Counted from the first letter of the stretch, positions 19,689 through 28,852 are shown. The stretch: DNA of 64,000 nt from Streptomyces eurocidicus (GCF_002891295.1 NZ_LGUI01000001.1:620001-684000), one strand, 5' to 3'. The notes: generated by a model from the sequence alone, not told the origin. Translations and numbers: made by a program.

Positions 19689-22577
19689 TCACGCGGGGAC
19701 GATGTTCACCAGCTTCGGCGCCCGGACGATCACCTTGCGGATGCCCGCGCCGCCCAGCGCGGCGATGACCGCCGGGTCGGCCAGCGCGACCTTCTCCAGC
19801 TCCTCGTCGGAGATGGCCGGGGCGACCTCCAGCCGCGCCTTGACCTTGCCCTTGATCTGGACGACGCAGGTCACGGCCTCGTCGACCAGGTAGGCGGGAT
19901 CGGCGACGGGGAAGTCCTCGTGGACGACCGAGCCGGTGCGGCCCAGCTTGCGCCACAGCTCCTCGGCGATGTGCGGGGCCAGCGGCGCGACGAGCAGGAC
20001 CATGCGCTCGGCGACGGAGCGCGGGACCTCGTCCAGCTTGGTCACGAAGTTGTTCAGCTCGGTGACCTTGGCGATGGCGGTGTTGAAGCGCAGGTTCGCC
20101 ATGTCCTGGGCGACGCCGTCCACGGCCTTGTGCAGGGCGCGCAGCGTGGCGTCGTCGGGCTCGGCGTCGACGACCGTGAGCTCGCCGGTGGCCTCGTCGA
20201 CCACATTGCGCCACAGGCGCTGGAGCAGGCGGTACTGACCGACGACGGCGCGGGTGTCCCAGGGGCGGGAGACGTCCAGCGGACCCATGGCCATCTCGTA
20301 CAGGCGCAGGGTGTCCGCGCCGTACTCGGCGCAGATCTCGTCCGGCGTGACGGCGTTCTTCAGGGACTTGCCCATCTTGCCGAGCAGCCGGCTGACCTTC
20401 TCGCCCTGGTGGTAGAAGGAGCCGTCGCGCTCCTCCACCTCGGTGGCCGTCACGGGGATGCCCCGGGCGTCGCGGTAGACGTACGCCTGGATCATGCCCT
20501 GGTTGTAGAGCTTGTGGAACGGCTCGGCCGAGGAAATGTGGCCCAGGTCGAAGAGGACCTTGGACCAGAAGCGGGCGTACAGCAGGTGCAGCACGGCGTG
20601 CTCGGCGCCACCGACGTACAGGTCGACGCCGCCGTGCGGCTGACCCTCGCGCGGGCCCATCCAGTACCGCTCGGCGTCGGCGGAGACCAGGCGCTCGCTG
20701 TTGTGCGGGTCCAGGTAGCGCAGCTCGTACCAGCAGGAGCCGGCCCAGTTGGGCATGGTGTTGGTCTCGCGGCGGTAGCGCTTGACGCCGTCGCCCAGGT
20801 CCAGCTCCACGTGGACCCAGTCCTCGTTGCGGGACAGGGGGGTCTCGGGGGAGGTGTCGGCGTCGTCCGGGTCGAAGGTGCGCGGGGAGTAGTCCTCGAC
20901 CTCGGGGAGCTCCAGGGGCAGCATCGACTCGGGCAGCGGGTGGGCGACGCCGGCCTCGTCGTAGACGATCGGGAAGGGCTCGCCCCAGTAGCGCTGGCGG
21001 CTGAACAGCCAGTCGCGCAGGCGGAAGTTGACGGTCGCCTCGCCGATGCCCCGCTCGGTCAGCCACGCGGCCATCCGGTCCTTCGCCTCGGGCACGGTCA
21101 GGCCGTCCAGGGAGACGTCCGGGCCGGCCGAGGCGATGATCTCGGCGTCGTAGGAGTCGAAGGACTCGGTCCAGGTGGACGGGTCGGTGCCGCGGTCGTC
21201 GGCCGGCTGGACGACGCAGCGCATCGGCAGGTCGAAGGCGCGGGCGAAGGCGAAGTCACGGCTGTCGTGCGCCGGGACGGCCATGATCGCGCCGGTGCCG
21301 TAGCCCATCAGGACGTAGTCGGCGGTGAAGACGGGCAGGCGGGCACCGCTGACCGGGTTGATCGCGTACGCGCCGGTGAAGACGCCGGTCTTCTCCTTGG
21401 CGTCGGCCTGCCGCTCGACGTCGGACTTGGCGGCGGCCTCCTTACGGTAGGCCGCGACGGCGTCGGCCGGGGTGGCGTGCCCGCCGGTCCAGTCCTCGTG
21501 GGTGCCCTCGGGCCAGGCGGCCGGAACGATCCCGCCGTTCTCCCCGTCGGAGACGACCAGCTGGTGCTCCGGGGCGACGACCAGGTAGGTGGCGCCGAAC
21601 AGGGTGTCCTGGCGGGTGGTGAAGACGGTGACCGCGGCGTCCGGGTGGCCCTCGACGGGGAAGTCGACGCGGGCGCCGACGCTGCGGCCGATCCAGTTGC
21701 GCTGCTGGAGCTTGATGGCCTCGGGCCAGTCCAGGGCGTCCAGGTCGTCCAGCAGGCGGTCCGCGTAGGCGGTGATCCGCATGTTCCACTGGCGCAGCTT
21801 GGACTTGAAGACGGGGAAGTTGCCGCGCTCGGAGCGGCCGTCGGAGGTGACCTCCTCGTTGGCCAGGACGGTGCCCAGGCCGGGGCACCAGTTGACCGGC
21901 GCGTCGGAGGCGTAGGCCAGGCGGTGGCGGCCCAGCACGTCGGAGCGCTCGGCGGCGGTCAGCTCGTTCCAGGGGCGGTCGCCCTCGACGGCGCGCTCAC
22001 CGCTCTCGAACAGGGCGACCAGCTCGGCGATCGGCCGGGCCTTCTTCGCGTCCTCGTCGTACCAGGAGTTGAAGATCTGCAGGAAGATCCACTGGGTCCA
22101 CTTGTAGTACTCCGGGTCGATCGTCTCGAACGACCGGCGCTTGTCGTGGCCCAGGCCCAGCCGCCGCAGCTGCGCCTTCATGTTCTCGATGTTGGCCTCG
22201 GTGGAGACCCGGGGGTGGGTGCCGGTCTGCACGGCGTACTGCTCGGCCGGCAGGCCGAAGGCGTCGAAGCCGAGGGTGTGCAGGACGTTGTGGCCCGTCA
22301 TGCGGTGGTAGCGCGCGTAGACGTCCGTGGCGATGTAGCCGAGCGGGTGGCCGACGTGCAGGCCCGCACCGGAGGGGTACGGGAACATGTCCATGATGAA
22401 CTTCTTGGGCCGGGCGACGACCGCCGGGTCGCCCGCCAGGTCACCGCTGGGGTTGGGCGCCTCGTAGGTGCCGTCGGCGTCCCAGAAGTCCTGCCAGCGT
22501 GCCTCGATGTCAGCGGCCAGCGCGGCCGTGTAGCGGTGCGGGGCAGCCACCTCGGCGGCGGTGTTGGTCTCGCTCAT
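19689..22577 (-). CDS. leuS: Leucine--tRNA ligase
   Basis: Class I aminoacyl-tRNA synthetase, 962 residues. The HIGH motif appears in [16 protein letters not shown], and the KMSKS loop is [10 protein letters not shown]. The CP1 editing domain carries the threonine-rich region around [20 protein letters not shown], and the C-terminal anticodon-binding and LeuS-specific domains follow. The ATG at 22577 ([16 protein letters not shown]) is chosen over an open extension because that extension runs through the attenuator hairpin. Expression is very likely controlled by the leucine leader peptide and terminator immediately upstream. Confidence 0.97.
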   Translation of the reverse strand: MSETNTAAEVAAPHRYTAALAADIEARWQDFWDADGTYEAPNPSGDLAGDPAVVARPKKFIMDMFPYPSGAGLHVGHPLGYIATDVYARYHRMTGHNVLHTLGFDAFGLPAEQYAVQTGTHPRVSTEANIENMKAQLRRLGLGHDKRRSFETIDPEYYKWTQWIFLQIFNSWYDEDAKKARPIAELVALFESGERAVEGDRPWNELTAAERSDVLGRHRLAYASDAPVNWCPGLGTVLANEEVTSDGRSERGNFPVFKSKLRQWNMRITAYADRLLDDLDALDWPEAIKLQQRNWIGRSVGARVDFPVEGHPDAAVTVFTTRQDTLFGATYLVVAPEHQLVVSDGENGGIVPAAWPEGTHEDWTGGHATPADAVAAYRKEAAAKSDVERQADAKEKTGVFTGAYAINPVSGARLPVFTADYVLMGYGTGAIMAVPAHDSRDFAFARAFDLPMRCVVQPADDRGTDPSTWTESFDSYDAEIIASAGPDVSLDGLTVPEAKDRMAAWLTERGIGEATVNFRLRDWLFSRQRYWGEPFPIVYDEAGVAHPLPESMLPLELPEVEDYSPRTFDPDDADTSPETPLSRNEDWVHVELDLGDGVKRYRRETNTMPNWAGSCWYELRYLDPHNSERLVSADAERYWMGPREGQPHGGVDLYVGGAEHAVLHLLYARFWSKVLFDLGHISSAEPFHKLYNQGMIQAYVYRDARGIPVTATEVEERDGSFYHQGEKVSRLLGKMGKSLKNAVTPDEICAEYGADTLRLYEMAMGPLDVSRPWDTRAVVGQYRLLQRLWRNVVDEATGELTVVDAEPDDATLRALHKAVDGVAQDMANLRFNTAIAKVTELNNFVTKLDEVPRSVAERMVLLVAPLAPHIAEELWRKLGRTGSVVHEDFPVADPAYLVDEAVTCVVQIKGKVKARLEVAPAISDEELEKVALADPAVIAALGGAGIRKVIVRAPKLVNIVPA

Positions 22578-22630
22578 CGTCCTCAAAGCTCCATCGATCG
22601 TCGTCTCTACCTGCGGCACCTGCGGAAATG

Positions 22631-22690
22631 AAAAATCCCCTCGCACAGGAGGGGACGCCGCGCCGATGCCGACCGGATCTCACCGGTCGG
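22631..22690 (-). promoter_or_regulatory. leuS transcription attenuator (pause hairpin and intrinsic terminator)
   Basis: On the minus strand the order is leader peptide, hairpin CCGACCGG/CCGGTCGG (arms 22683-22690 and 22669-22676, 8 bp), then terminator CCCCTC-N6-GAGGGG (22637-22654) followed by ATTTTT. In addition GCCGCGC at the end of the leader ORF (22700-22706) can pair with GCGCGGC (22657-22663), just before the terminator's 5' arm, giving an alternative fold. This is the layout of ribosome-mediated attenuation: stalling on Leu codons would favour the alternative fold and read-through into leuS. Confidence 0.82.
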
Positions 22691-22696
22691 TACTGA

Positions 22697-22735
22697 TCAG
22701 CGCGGCCCGCTAAGCAGAAGGCGTACGGCACGCAT
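22697..22735 (-). CDS. Leucine leader peptide of leuS
   Basis: 12-codon ORF, MRAVRLLLSGPR then TGA. Three consecutive Leu codons CTT-CTG-CTT stand at positions 6-8; CTT is rare in this GC-rich genome, so the stretch should be sensitive to charged tRNA-Leu. There is no ribosome site, but a TAACCT -10 ends 6 nt before the ATG, so the transcript is probably leaderless and translated from its first base. The stop codon is followed by the hairpins of the attenuator. leuS starts 120 nt further on. Confidence 0.8.
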   Translation of the reverse strand: MRAVRLLLSGPR

Positions 22736-22741
22736 GGGGTC

Positions 22742-22747
22742 AGGTTA
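22742..22747 (-). promoter_or_regulatory. Probable -10 element of the leaderless leuS promoter
   Basis: TAACCT on the minus strand occupies -12 to -7 relative to the ATG of the leader peptide. No clear -35 is visible (TGCGGG at 17-bp spacing). A 10-bp inverted repeat (22759-22768 with 22786-22795) overlaps the -35 zone. The rest of 22748-23187 is GC-rich non-coding DNA with only the palindrome at 23080. Confidence 0.6.
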
Positions 22748-23079
22748 CCGCAGGGGCCGAAGGGCCCGCACGGAGGTGAGCGGCCCGGGCCCTTCCGCCC
22801 CCGGGGCGACGGCACCCGGGCGCCCCGGCGGGCACGGGGCCACGGCTCCTCCCGGCGGCGGTGGCGGACCCCCTGGGACACCCCCGGACGGCCCGTCGCG
22901 CCCGCTCGGGGGCGTCCGGGCGGGCGGGACGCGCGTCACGTCGCCCTTACGGACACCCGTTCCCCTCAGGGGCGCGCGTTCGCCCGAGGAGGCACCGGGG
23001 ACGGACCGGTGAAATCCGGATCAACGCCCGTGAAAACCGGGCGTGTTGACGGGAAAAAGACCGGTGGAGTTGCCCGAGG

Positions 23080-23094
23080 GGCGGAAGTTCCGCC
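23080..23094. promoter_or_regulatory. 15-bp perfect palindrome GGCGGAAGTTCCGCC upstream of the redox module
   Basis: Seven-base arms around a single centre base, about 94 bp before the cytochrome b-like ATG. The size and symmetry suit a dimeric repressor operator. No regulator gene is adjacent. A 7-bp hairpin (ACGCCCG/CGGGCGT, 23024-23044) lies just upstream. Confidence 0.35.
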
Positions 23095-23187
23095 GAACGA
23101 ACCGACGTTAGCAGCGCGAGCGCCCACCGCACCGGGCTTGCGGGAAGCGGACCCGGCGCCCCCGCGCGCTGCCTAGCGTGCGGGGGC

Positions 23188-24183
23188 ATGAACCGCTTCC
23201 TCGACCACACCGGTGGAGTCCTCACCCTGGTCTCGCTCACCGCCACCGTCGTCTGGGGGCTCATCGCCGCCGACCGGCTGCTCCTCACCCCACGTGCCCG
23301 GCTGCTCGCCCAGGCCGTCCACCGGGCGACGGCGGCCGGCGCGCTCGGCTTCCTGCTCGCGCACATCGGCGTCAAGGTCGCGGAGTCCCACGCCTCGCCC
23401 GGTGCCCTGCTGCCCTTCTCCGGCGGCCTGCGGGGGCAGGCCGGGCTGATCGGGCTGGGCGCGCTCGCGGCCTGCCTTACGGTGCTCGCCGGGGCGACCG
23501 GCGCCCTGCGGCGCGTCTTCGCGGGGAAGAGTCGCACCGCCCACCTCTGGCGCGCCCTGCACGCCTGCGCCTACCCGGCCTGGTGCGCCGCCCTCCTGCA
23601 CGGCCTCAAGGCCGGCCGGAGCCCGTCCCCCTGGGTGACGGCCTGCTACGCCCTGTGTCTGACGGCGGTGGCCTGCGCGCTGGTCCTCCGGCTGCGGCGC
23701 GCGCACCGCGCCCGGCCGGACGGAGCGGGGCCCGCCGGGCCGTCCGGAACAGCCGGGGCGGCCCGGACGGCGGCGCCCTCCCCGCGGCCGCCCACTGCGC
23801 TCGTACGGCCCGCCACGGGCTCCCCCGCGCCCGTTCCGCACCCCCACGCCCGGCCGCGCACGGCGCCACGGGCCGCGCGCGGTGAACGCCCCCCTTCCCG
23901 GTCTGCCGGCCGTCCTCGCCCTCGGGCGGCCGCGGCTGACGGCCGGCTTCGACTTGGCCGCCCGCCTGGACCGCCGGACCCACCTCGCCGTGCACGGCCC
24001 ACCGCCCCAGCTCACCGAGGCCGAGCTCGTCACCCTCGCGGAAACGATCACTCTGCGCGGGAGGGGCGGCGCCGGCTTCCCCCTCGCCCGGAAGCTACGG
24101 GCGGTGGGCCTCGCCGCACGGCGGCGCGGCACGGGTGCGGCCGTGGTCGTCAACGGCTGCGAGGGCGAACCGGCCTGCCGTAA
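23188..24183 (+). CDS. Five-span cytochrome b-like membrane protein, C-terminus uncertain
   Basis: The first 170 residues contain five membrane spans (LTLVSLTATVVWGLIAADRL, then AGALGFLLAHIGVKVAE, QAGLIGLGALAACLTVLAG, HACAYPAWCAALLHGLKAG, WVTACYALCLTAVACALVL). Paired histidines in spans 2 and 4 (LAHIG, LLHGLK) could bind haem b, as in ferric-reductase-like or NarI-like cytochromes. After about residue 172 the frame is Pro/Arg/Ala-rich. It runs 302 nt into the next gene in another frame, so the real stop is doubtful: a frame change would end at TGA 23883-23885, overlapping the next start. TAGCGT just upstream may be the -10. It probably hands electrons from the NuoF-like partner to or from the membrane. 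Confidence 0.7.
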   Translation: MNRFLDHTGGVLTLVSLTATVVWGLIAADRLLLTPRARLLAQAVHRATAAGALGFLLAHIGVKVAESHASPGALLPFSGGLRGQAGLIGLGALAACLTVLAGATGALRRVFAGKSRTAHLWRALHACAYPAWCAALLHGLKAGRSPSPWVTACYALCLTAVACALVLRLRRAHRARPDGAGPAGPSGTAGAARTAAPSPRPPTALVRPATGSPAPVPHPHARPRTAPRAARGERPPSRSAGRPRPRAAAADGRLRLGRPPGPPDPPRRARPTAPAHRGRARHPRGNDHSAREGRRRLPPRPEATGGGPRRTAARHGCGRGRQRLRGRTGLP

Positions 24184-25408
24184 GGACGCGGTGCTGCTCG
24201 CCCGCGCCCCGCACCTGGTGCTCGACGGCGCCGTGCTGGCCGCCGAGGCCCTCGGCGCGGCCACCCTGGTCGTCGGAGTGACCCGGCCGGCGGCCGAGGA
24301 GTCCGTCCTGGCGGCCCTGGCGGAGCGCGGCCTCACGGACCGGCGCGGCCGCACCCTGCGCGCACGGGTGGTGCGGCTGCCCGAGCGGCTGGTCTCCGGC
24401 GAGTCCTCGGCGCTGCTGCGGGCCGCCGACGGCGGACCGCCCCTGCCGCCCGGCAGACACGCCCACGCCTCCGAGCAGGGCCTCGGCGGCGCCCCGACCC
24501 TGCTGTCCAACGCCGAGACCTACGCCCAACTCGCCCTGGCCGCCCAACTCGGCGCCGACCGCTACGCCGCCTCGGGCACCGCGGCCGAGCCGGGCACCCT
24601 GCTGCTCACGGTCTCGGGCGCGGTGCCGGAGCCCAGGGTCGTCGAGGCGCCCTGCGGGGTGCCGATGGCGCACCTCCTGCGGTCGTGCGGCGCCGGCCCC
24701 GACCTCCAGGCGGTGCTGACCGGCGGCTACCACGGGGCCTGGCTGGACGCGCCGACGGCGTACGCGGCGGCCGTCTCGCGGGAGGGCCTCGCGTCCTGCG
24801 GCGGGTCCCTCGGCTCGGGCGCCGTGCTGCCGCTGTCCGCGGGCACCTGCCCGCTGGGCGAGGCGGTCCGGGTGGCGCACTGGCTGGCCGCCGAGTCCGC
24901 CGGGCAGTGCGGGCCCTGCCGGCTCGGCCTGCCCTCGGTGGCCGGGTCCCTGGCCGACGTGGTCGCCGGGGGCGGCCGGGCCGCGCTGGAGACCGTGCGC
25001 CAGGCGGCCGGGGCCGTCCGGGGGCGCGGCGCGTGCGCCCATCCGGACGGTGCGGCCCGCTTCACCCTGACCGCGCTGTCGGCGTTCACCGACGACCTGG
25101 CCGCGCACGTCCTGGGCGGCGGCTGCGGGCGGCCCACCCTCGGGGTGCTGCCGCTGCCCCTCGCCGCCGGGGCCACCGAGGGGAGCCCGGAGAGCGCCGA
25201 GCGGCTGGCGGTGGACTGGACGCTGTGCGAGGGGCACGGGCTGTGCGCGGGCCTGCTGCCCGAGCTCGTACGGCTCGGCCCGGACGGCTATCCGGCGCTC
25301 GCGGAGGCGGGCGTACCGGCGCATCTGCGCGGGCGGGCCCTGAGAGCCGTCCGCCGCTGCCCCGCGCTCGCCCTCCGCCTCGACCGGGAGCTCGGCCGGG
25401 AGAGCTGA
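23882..25408 (+). CDS. NuoF-like flavoprotein fused to a C-terminal ferredoxin
   Basis: 508 residues. The FMN/NADH motif GRGGAGFP (residues 60-67) and NGCEGEPACRKDAVL match the 51-kDa NADH dehydrogenase subunit NuoF. An SLBB domain (LLLTVSGAVPEPRVVEAPCG) and the NuoF iron-sulfur domain follow, but its first cysteine is replaced (ESAGQCGPCRLG for the usual ESCGxCxPCR); a downstream GACAHPDG cysteine remains. The last 70 residues form a small ferredoxin-like domain (CEGHGLCAGL ... RRCPALAL). No nuoE or other nuo gene is near. It probably oxidises NAD(P)H and passes electrons to the cytochrome b-like protein upstream. GTG start; the gene ends before a hairpin. Confidence 0.85.
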   Translation: MNAPLPGLPAVLALGRPRLTAGFDLAARLDRRTHLAVHGPPPQLTEAELVTLAETITLRGRGGAGFPLARKLRAVGLAARRRGTGAAVVVNGCEGEPACRKDAVLLARAPHLVLDGAVLAAEALGAATLVVGVTRPAAEESVLAALAERGLTDRRGRTLRARVVRLPERLVSGESSALLRAADGGPPLPPGRHAHASEQGLGGAPTLLSNAETYAQLALAAQLGADRYAASGTAAEPGTLLLTVSGAVPEPRVVEAPCGVPMAHLLRSCGAGPDLQAVLTGGYHGAWLDAPTAYAAAVSREGLASCGGSLGSGAVLPLSAGTCPLGEAVRVAHWLAAESAGQCGPCRLGLPSVAGSLADVVAGGGRAALETVRQAAGAVRGRGACAHPDGAARFTLTALSAFTDDLAAHVLGGGCGRPTLGVLPLPLAAGATEGSPESAERLAVDWTLCEGHGLCAGLLPELVRLGPDGYPALAEAGVPAHLRGRALRAVRRCPALALRLDRELGRES

Positions 25409-25428
25409 ACGCGCACCCGGCGCAACGC

Positions 25429-25466
25429 AATGAGCGGGCCGCCCGTTTCCGGACGACCCGCTCATT
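25429..25466. terminator. Hairpin shared by the NuoF-like gene and the convergent tRNA-Ala
   Basis: AATGAGCGGG (25429-25438) pairs perfectly with CCCGCTCATT (25457-25466) across an 18-nt loop. It lies 20 bp after the NuoF-like stop and 6 bp from the tRNA 3' end, so it can terminate both transcripts. Confidence 0.75.
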
Positions 25467-25471
25467 CACTG

Positions 25472-25544
25472 TGGAGCTAAGGAGAATTGAACTCCTGACC
25501 TCCTGCATGCCATGCAGGCGCTCTACCAACTGAGCTATAGCCCC
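25472..25544 (-). tRNA. tRNA-Ala(GGC), copy 1
   Basis: 73 nt folding as a full cloverleaf. Acceptor GGGGCTA/TAGCTCC has one G-U pair, the D arm is GCTC/GAGC, the anticodon stem CCTGC/GCAGG carries loop ATGGCAT (anticodon GGC), and the T arm is AGGAG/CTCCT with loop TTCAATT. Discriminator A73; CCA is not encoded. Identical to the second copy at 28013-28085. Confidence 0.97.
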
Positions 25545-25703
25545 TTGTTTTGTTTTCCGCCCGGTTTCCCTGGCGACACGGATTACATTACACGGAGGTC
25601 CCCCCCATCTGCCAAATCGCTTCCCCGCCGGCGCCCGGACCGGGCCGGGGAGCGGGCCGGAGCGCCCCTCTTCCCGGCCCTCGGCCCCCGGCCGGTGCCG
25701 CCG

Positions 25704-27509
25704 TCAGGTCCCGCCGGGCCGGCCGCCGTGGTGCCCACCCGTCTCCCCGTGGTGGAACTTCAGCACCTCGCCCGGCATCACCACGAAGGGCCGCATCATC
25801 CCCATGTCCTCGTGCTCCAGCAGGTGGCAGTGGTACATGAAGCGGCCCTTGGCGCCCTGAAAGCGGCCGATGACGTTGACCATCTGCCCGGCGGGCACCT
25901 GGATCACGTCCTTCCAGCCGGCGTCACCGGCGGACACCGGGACCCGCCCGGCGAACTCCAGCGGCGTGCGCGTGCCGCCCAGGGCGGTGTCGAAGGGGCT
26001 GCCCGCCCCGGCCGGGTAGACGTCGCGGCTGAGCACCTGAAAGTCGATCAGGTGAATGTGCATGGGATGGGTGGGGCCGCCGAGGTTGAGGAAGCTCCAC
26101 TGCTCCCACGCGTCGTGGGCGACCATGAAGCCGAGCGCGTCGTCGAAGGCGCGGGCGCCCCTGCGGTACGTCCGCAGCGTGCCGTCCGCGCCCTTGACCT
26201 GGATCACGCCCTCGGCGGGCACCGGGGCCCCGCCCGGCTCCACCGGGTGCATCTCCCAGAGGCCCGGGTGGGCGTCCCCCGCGGTGCCGGGCGGGGTCAG
26301 GGCGACCAGGCGGTGGCCGTGGCCGGGCGCGGTGTCGTGAGTGATGCGCCGGAACGAGCCGGAGATGACCTGCGGCAGCACGAACGGGTCCCGCACCGGC
26401 CGGGAGTCCACCCGGAACTGCATCACCTGCGGATGGGCCACCCCGGGCGCGACGTTGTCCAGCCGGACCCGGCGGCCCCGCAGCCGGCCGAAGTCGACCA
26501 GCAGGTCCATGCGCTCGGCGGGCGCCACCAGCAGCGGGCCGTCCAGCGGCACCGGGCGCGGCAGCAGCCCGCCGTCGGTGCCGATCTGCCAGGCCGCGCC
26601 GTCGACGGGCTCGCCGGTCTCCTCGTCGACCAGGCGGAGCCGGAAGACGCGGGCGTTGGCGCCGTTGAGCAGCCGGAAGCGGTACCACCGGGCGGAGACG
26701 TCCAGGTGCGGCCAGATGACGCCGTTGACGAGGGTGTACGGGCCGGTGAACGCGGCGGTGACGTTCTTGCCGTGGGCGTCCTTGCCGACGACGACGGTCT
26801 TGTGGAGCAGCCGGCCGGTCAGCCTGCCGTCCTCGTCCTGGTCGAGGTTGCGGTCCTGGAGGATCAGCGGGATCTCGTGCTCGCCGCGCGGCAGCCGCAG
26901 CGCGTCCTCCTCCTCGTCGCGGACGAGGTACATCCCGGCGAGGCCCGCGAAGACGTTCCAGCGGGTGATGTCCATGGCGTGGTCGTGGTACCACCAGGCC
27001 ACCGCACGGTGGTCGTTGGGATATTCGGAGAGCTGGCTGTCGCCCGGTGAGACGGCGTTCTCCGACCAGCCGTCGTTGCCGCCGCCGGTGGGCGCGCCGT
27101 GCAGATGGGTCACCGTCCAGGGCGGCAGCGCGGCCACGTCGGCGAGCGGCGGTGCGTCGCCCCGGCCCGGTATGTCGCCCGGCGGCGGGGCGCCCGGCAC
27201 GGGCGTCGCCTCCACGGCGGTCACCGGATGGGCGCCGGTGAGGCGGTTGTTCCAGGAGATCCTCAGCCGCCGGTCGCGGCGGACCTCGATCGTCGGCCCC
27301 GGGAAGTGGCCTTCGTAGGCCCACACCCGGGTGGGCGGCAGCTCCGAGTGCAGCCTGACCCAGGTGGCCGTCAGATCGATGTCGATGCCGGCGAGGGCTT
27401 CGGCGTGACCCGGGCGCAGCACCGGCGGTACGCGCAGGGCGTCGAGAAAGGGTGTGAGTCCGGCCGCCGCTTCTCCGTCGCGGACAGGACTGATCAATGT
27501 CTCGGTCAC
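25704..27509 (-). CDS. Multicopper oxidase (CotA / phenoxazinone synthase-like)
   Basis: Three-domain copper oxidase of 601 residues that couples substrate oxidation to reduction of O2 to water. All four copper motifs are present: [21 protein letters not shown] and [14 protein letters not shown]. The last gives the type 1 site with a methionine axial ligand. There is no signal peptide or Tat motif, so it is likely cytoplasmic or spore-associated like CotA; phenoxazinone synthase has a similar layout. The GTG at 27509 ([12 protein letters not shown]) has GGAGGT 6 nt upstream; an earlier GTG at 27542 has none. It lies between two identical tRNA-Ala genes. Confidence 0.93.
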   Translation of the reverse strand: MTETLISPVRDGEAAAGLTPFLDALRVPPVLRPGHAEALAGIDIDLTATWVRLHSELPPTRVWAYEGHFPGPTIEVRRDRRLRISWNNRLTGAHPVTAVEATPVPGAPPPGDIPGRGDAPPLADVAALPPWTVTHLHGAPTGGGNDGWSENAVSPGDSQLSEYPNDHRAVAWWYHDHAMDITRWNVFAGLAGMYLVRDEEEDALRLPRGEHEIPLILQDRNLDQDEDGRLTGRLLHKTVVVGKDAHGKNVTAAFTGPYTLVNGVIWPHLDVSARWYRFRLLNGANARVFRLRLVDEETGEPVDGAAWQIGTDGGLLPRPVPLDGPLLVAPAERMDLLVDFGRLRGRRVRLDNVAPGVAHPQVMQFRVDSRPVRDPFVLPQVISGSFRRITHDTAPGHGHRLVALTPPGTAGDAHPGLWEMHPVEPGGAPVPAEGVIQVKGADGTLRTYRRGARAFDDALGFMVAHDAWEQWSFLNLGGPTHPMHIHLIDFQVLSRDVYPAGAGSPFDTALGGTRTPLEFAGRVPVSAGDAGWKDVIQVPAGQMVNVIGRFQGAKGRFMYHCHLLEHEDMGMMRPFVVMPGEVLKFHHGETGGHHGGRPGGT

Positions 27510-27654
27510 CAGGTGACCTCCGTCACTTCCCCCGTGTGCCACCGGCCGTTGCCGGCGGCAGCTTCACCCCGGAGGACGCGCCCGCGCGAAGGGAGGGTTG
27601 CCCCGGTCGGCGATCAGGCCGGGCGCGAAGGAGCCCAGGGGGGCGGTCAGGGGG

Positions 27655-27888
27655 TCAGGCGGTGGCGAAGGAGTAGAAGCGTTTCAACGCGCAGTGTTCG
27701 TCCAGGAGGCGGCCGTAGATGGGCTCGCCCTCCAACTCGCGGTAGGTCTCGATCGGGTCGCCTTTTATGATCAGCGCCCGCGCGCACTCCACGCACCAGT
27801 ACTGGTAAGCGGAGTTGAGCGGTTCCATGTCGCGCACGATCGGCGTCCCGCTGCCGCACCAGTCGCACTTCCGGCTGTGTGCACCCAT
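27655..27888 (-). CDS. Small putative zinc-ribbon protein
   Basis: 77 residues with two CxxC knuckles, CDWCGSG at 8-14 and WCVECAR at 31-37, which could form one zinc site. The rest is mixed alpha/beta with no membrane span (YRELEGEPIYGRLLDEHCAL). ATG start MGAHSRKCDWC. I know this as a conserved Streptomyces hypothetical and assign no function. It is on the same strand as the multicopper oxidase, 145 bp upstream of it, and both lie between the tRNA-Ala copies. Confidence 0.82.
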   Translation of the reverse strand: MGAHSRKCDWCGSGTPIVRDMEPLNSAYQYWCVECARALIIKGDPIETYRELEGEPIYGRLLDEHCALKRFYSFATA

Positions 27889-27967
27889 GGATCAGCCTGT
27901 TCCCTCCCCTTCGGACCCGTCCGCTCCCGGCTGTCCGATTCTGCCACGGGACCGCGTCCGAACAGCA

Positions 27968-28004
27968 ACAATCCCGCCTCCCTGTGAGTGGGAGACGGGA
28001 TTGT
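27968..28004 (-). terminator. Terminator of the second tRNA-Ala
   Basis: ACAATCCCG and CGGGATTGT (9 bp), with an inner CTCCC/GGGAG pair, form a long stem 9 bp beyond the tRNA 3' end. A TTGCTGTT stretch follows on the minus strand. Confidence 0.8.
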
Positions 28005-28012
28005 CCGGGTTG

Positions 28013-28085
28013 TGGAGCTAAGGAGAATTGAACTCCTGACCTCCTGCATGCCATGCAGGCGCTCTACCAACTGAGCTATAGCCCC
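28013..28085 (-). tRNA. tRNA-Ala(GGC), copy 2
   Basis: Same 73-nt sequence and fold as the gene at 25472-25544 (anticodon GGC, no encoded CCA). The two are in direct orientation 2,541 bp apart. Flanking sequence differs apart from two or three bases, so only the tRNA body is duplicated. Confidence 0.97.
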
Positions 28086-28210
28086 GCTGTTCTCGGTTCC
28101 CCCGGAGGTTTTCCCTCCGCGTTCCCCGCGAACAAGATGAACTTTAGCCTGTGACCTGCCCAGATGTGAAATCGGGCCGATCGCGGCCCTCCGGAGCGGT
28201 CGGCGGGCCG

Positions 28211-28852
28211 TCAGTCGTCGTCGCCGAGGACGGGCTCCGGCAGCGTTCCGGCGTTGTGCTCCAGCAGCCGCCAGCCGCGCGCGCCTTCGCCCAGCACGGA
28301 CCAGCAGCAGTTGGTGAGGCCGCCGAGCGCCTCCCAGGAGGTCGCCTCCAGACCGAGCAGCCGGCCGATGGTCGTGCGGATGGTGCCACCGTGGCTGACG
28401 ACGACGAGGGTGCCGCCGTCGGGCAGCTTGCCGGCCTGGGCGAGGACGACCGGGGCGGCCCGGTCGGCGACCTCGGTCTCCAGCTCGCCGCCGCCGCGCC
28501 GCACGGGCTCGCCGCGCTTCCACGCCGCGTACTCCGCGCCGTGCCGCTCGATGATCTCGTCGTGCGTGAGGCCCTGCCACACGCCCGCGTAGGTCTCCCG
28601 CAGGGCCGCGTCGCTCTCCACCGGCAGACCGGTGAGGGCCGCCAGCTCGGCGGCCGTGGCCCGGGCCCGGCTGAGGTCCGAGGCGACGATCGCGTCCGGC
28701 CGCAGCGCCGCCAGCAGCCTGGCGGCCCGGCGCGCCTGCGCGACGCCGGTGGGGGTCAGCTCGATGTCCGTGGAGCCCTGGAAACGGCGCTCCAGGTTCC
28801 ATGCGGTCTGGCCGTGGCGCCAGAGGACGATGCGCCGCCCCCTGCCGACCAC
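28211..28852 (-). CDS. Histidine phosphatase family protein (phosphoglycerate mutase-like)
   Basis: 213 residues. The phosphohistidine motif is LWRHGQTAWN (H of RHG accepts the phosphate). The partner arginine and second histidine follow in SDLSRARATA and LVVVSHGGTIRT. The fold is shared by broad-range phosphatases and cofactor-dependent mutases. The context, directly upstream of nothing glycolytic and next to rsfS, favours a phosphatase of unknown substrate; in other actinobacteria a glucosyl-3-phosphoglycerate phosphatase has this shape. GTG start at 28852, 32 bp after the rsfS stop, so probably one operon with rsfS. Confidence 0.92.
   Translation of the reverse strand: MVGRGRRIVLWRHGQTAWNLERRFQGSTDIELTPTGVAQARRAARLLAALRPDAIVASDLSRARATAAELAALTGLPVESDAALRETYAGVWQGLTHDEIIERHGAEYAAWKRGEPVRRGGGELETEVADRAAPVVLAQAGKLPDGGTLVVVSHGGTIRTTIGRLLGLEATSWEALGGLTNCCWSVLGEGARGWRLLEHNAGTLPEPVLGDDD

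Noticed and set aside
22578..22760. T-box riboswitch upstream of leuS
   Set aside because: No T-box core sequence or specifier hairpin is visible, while a Leu-codon leader ORF with terminator is.
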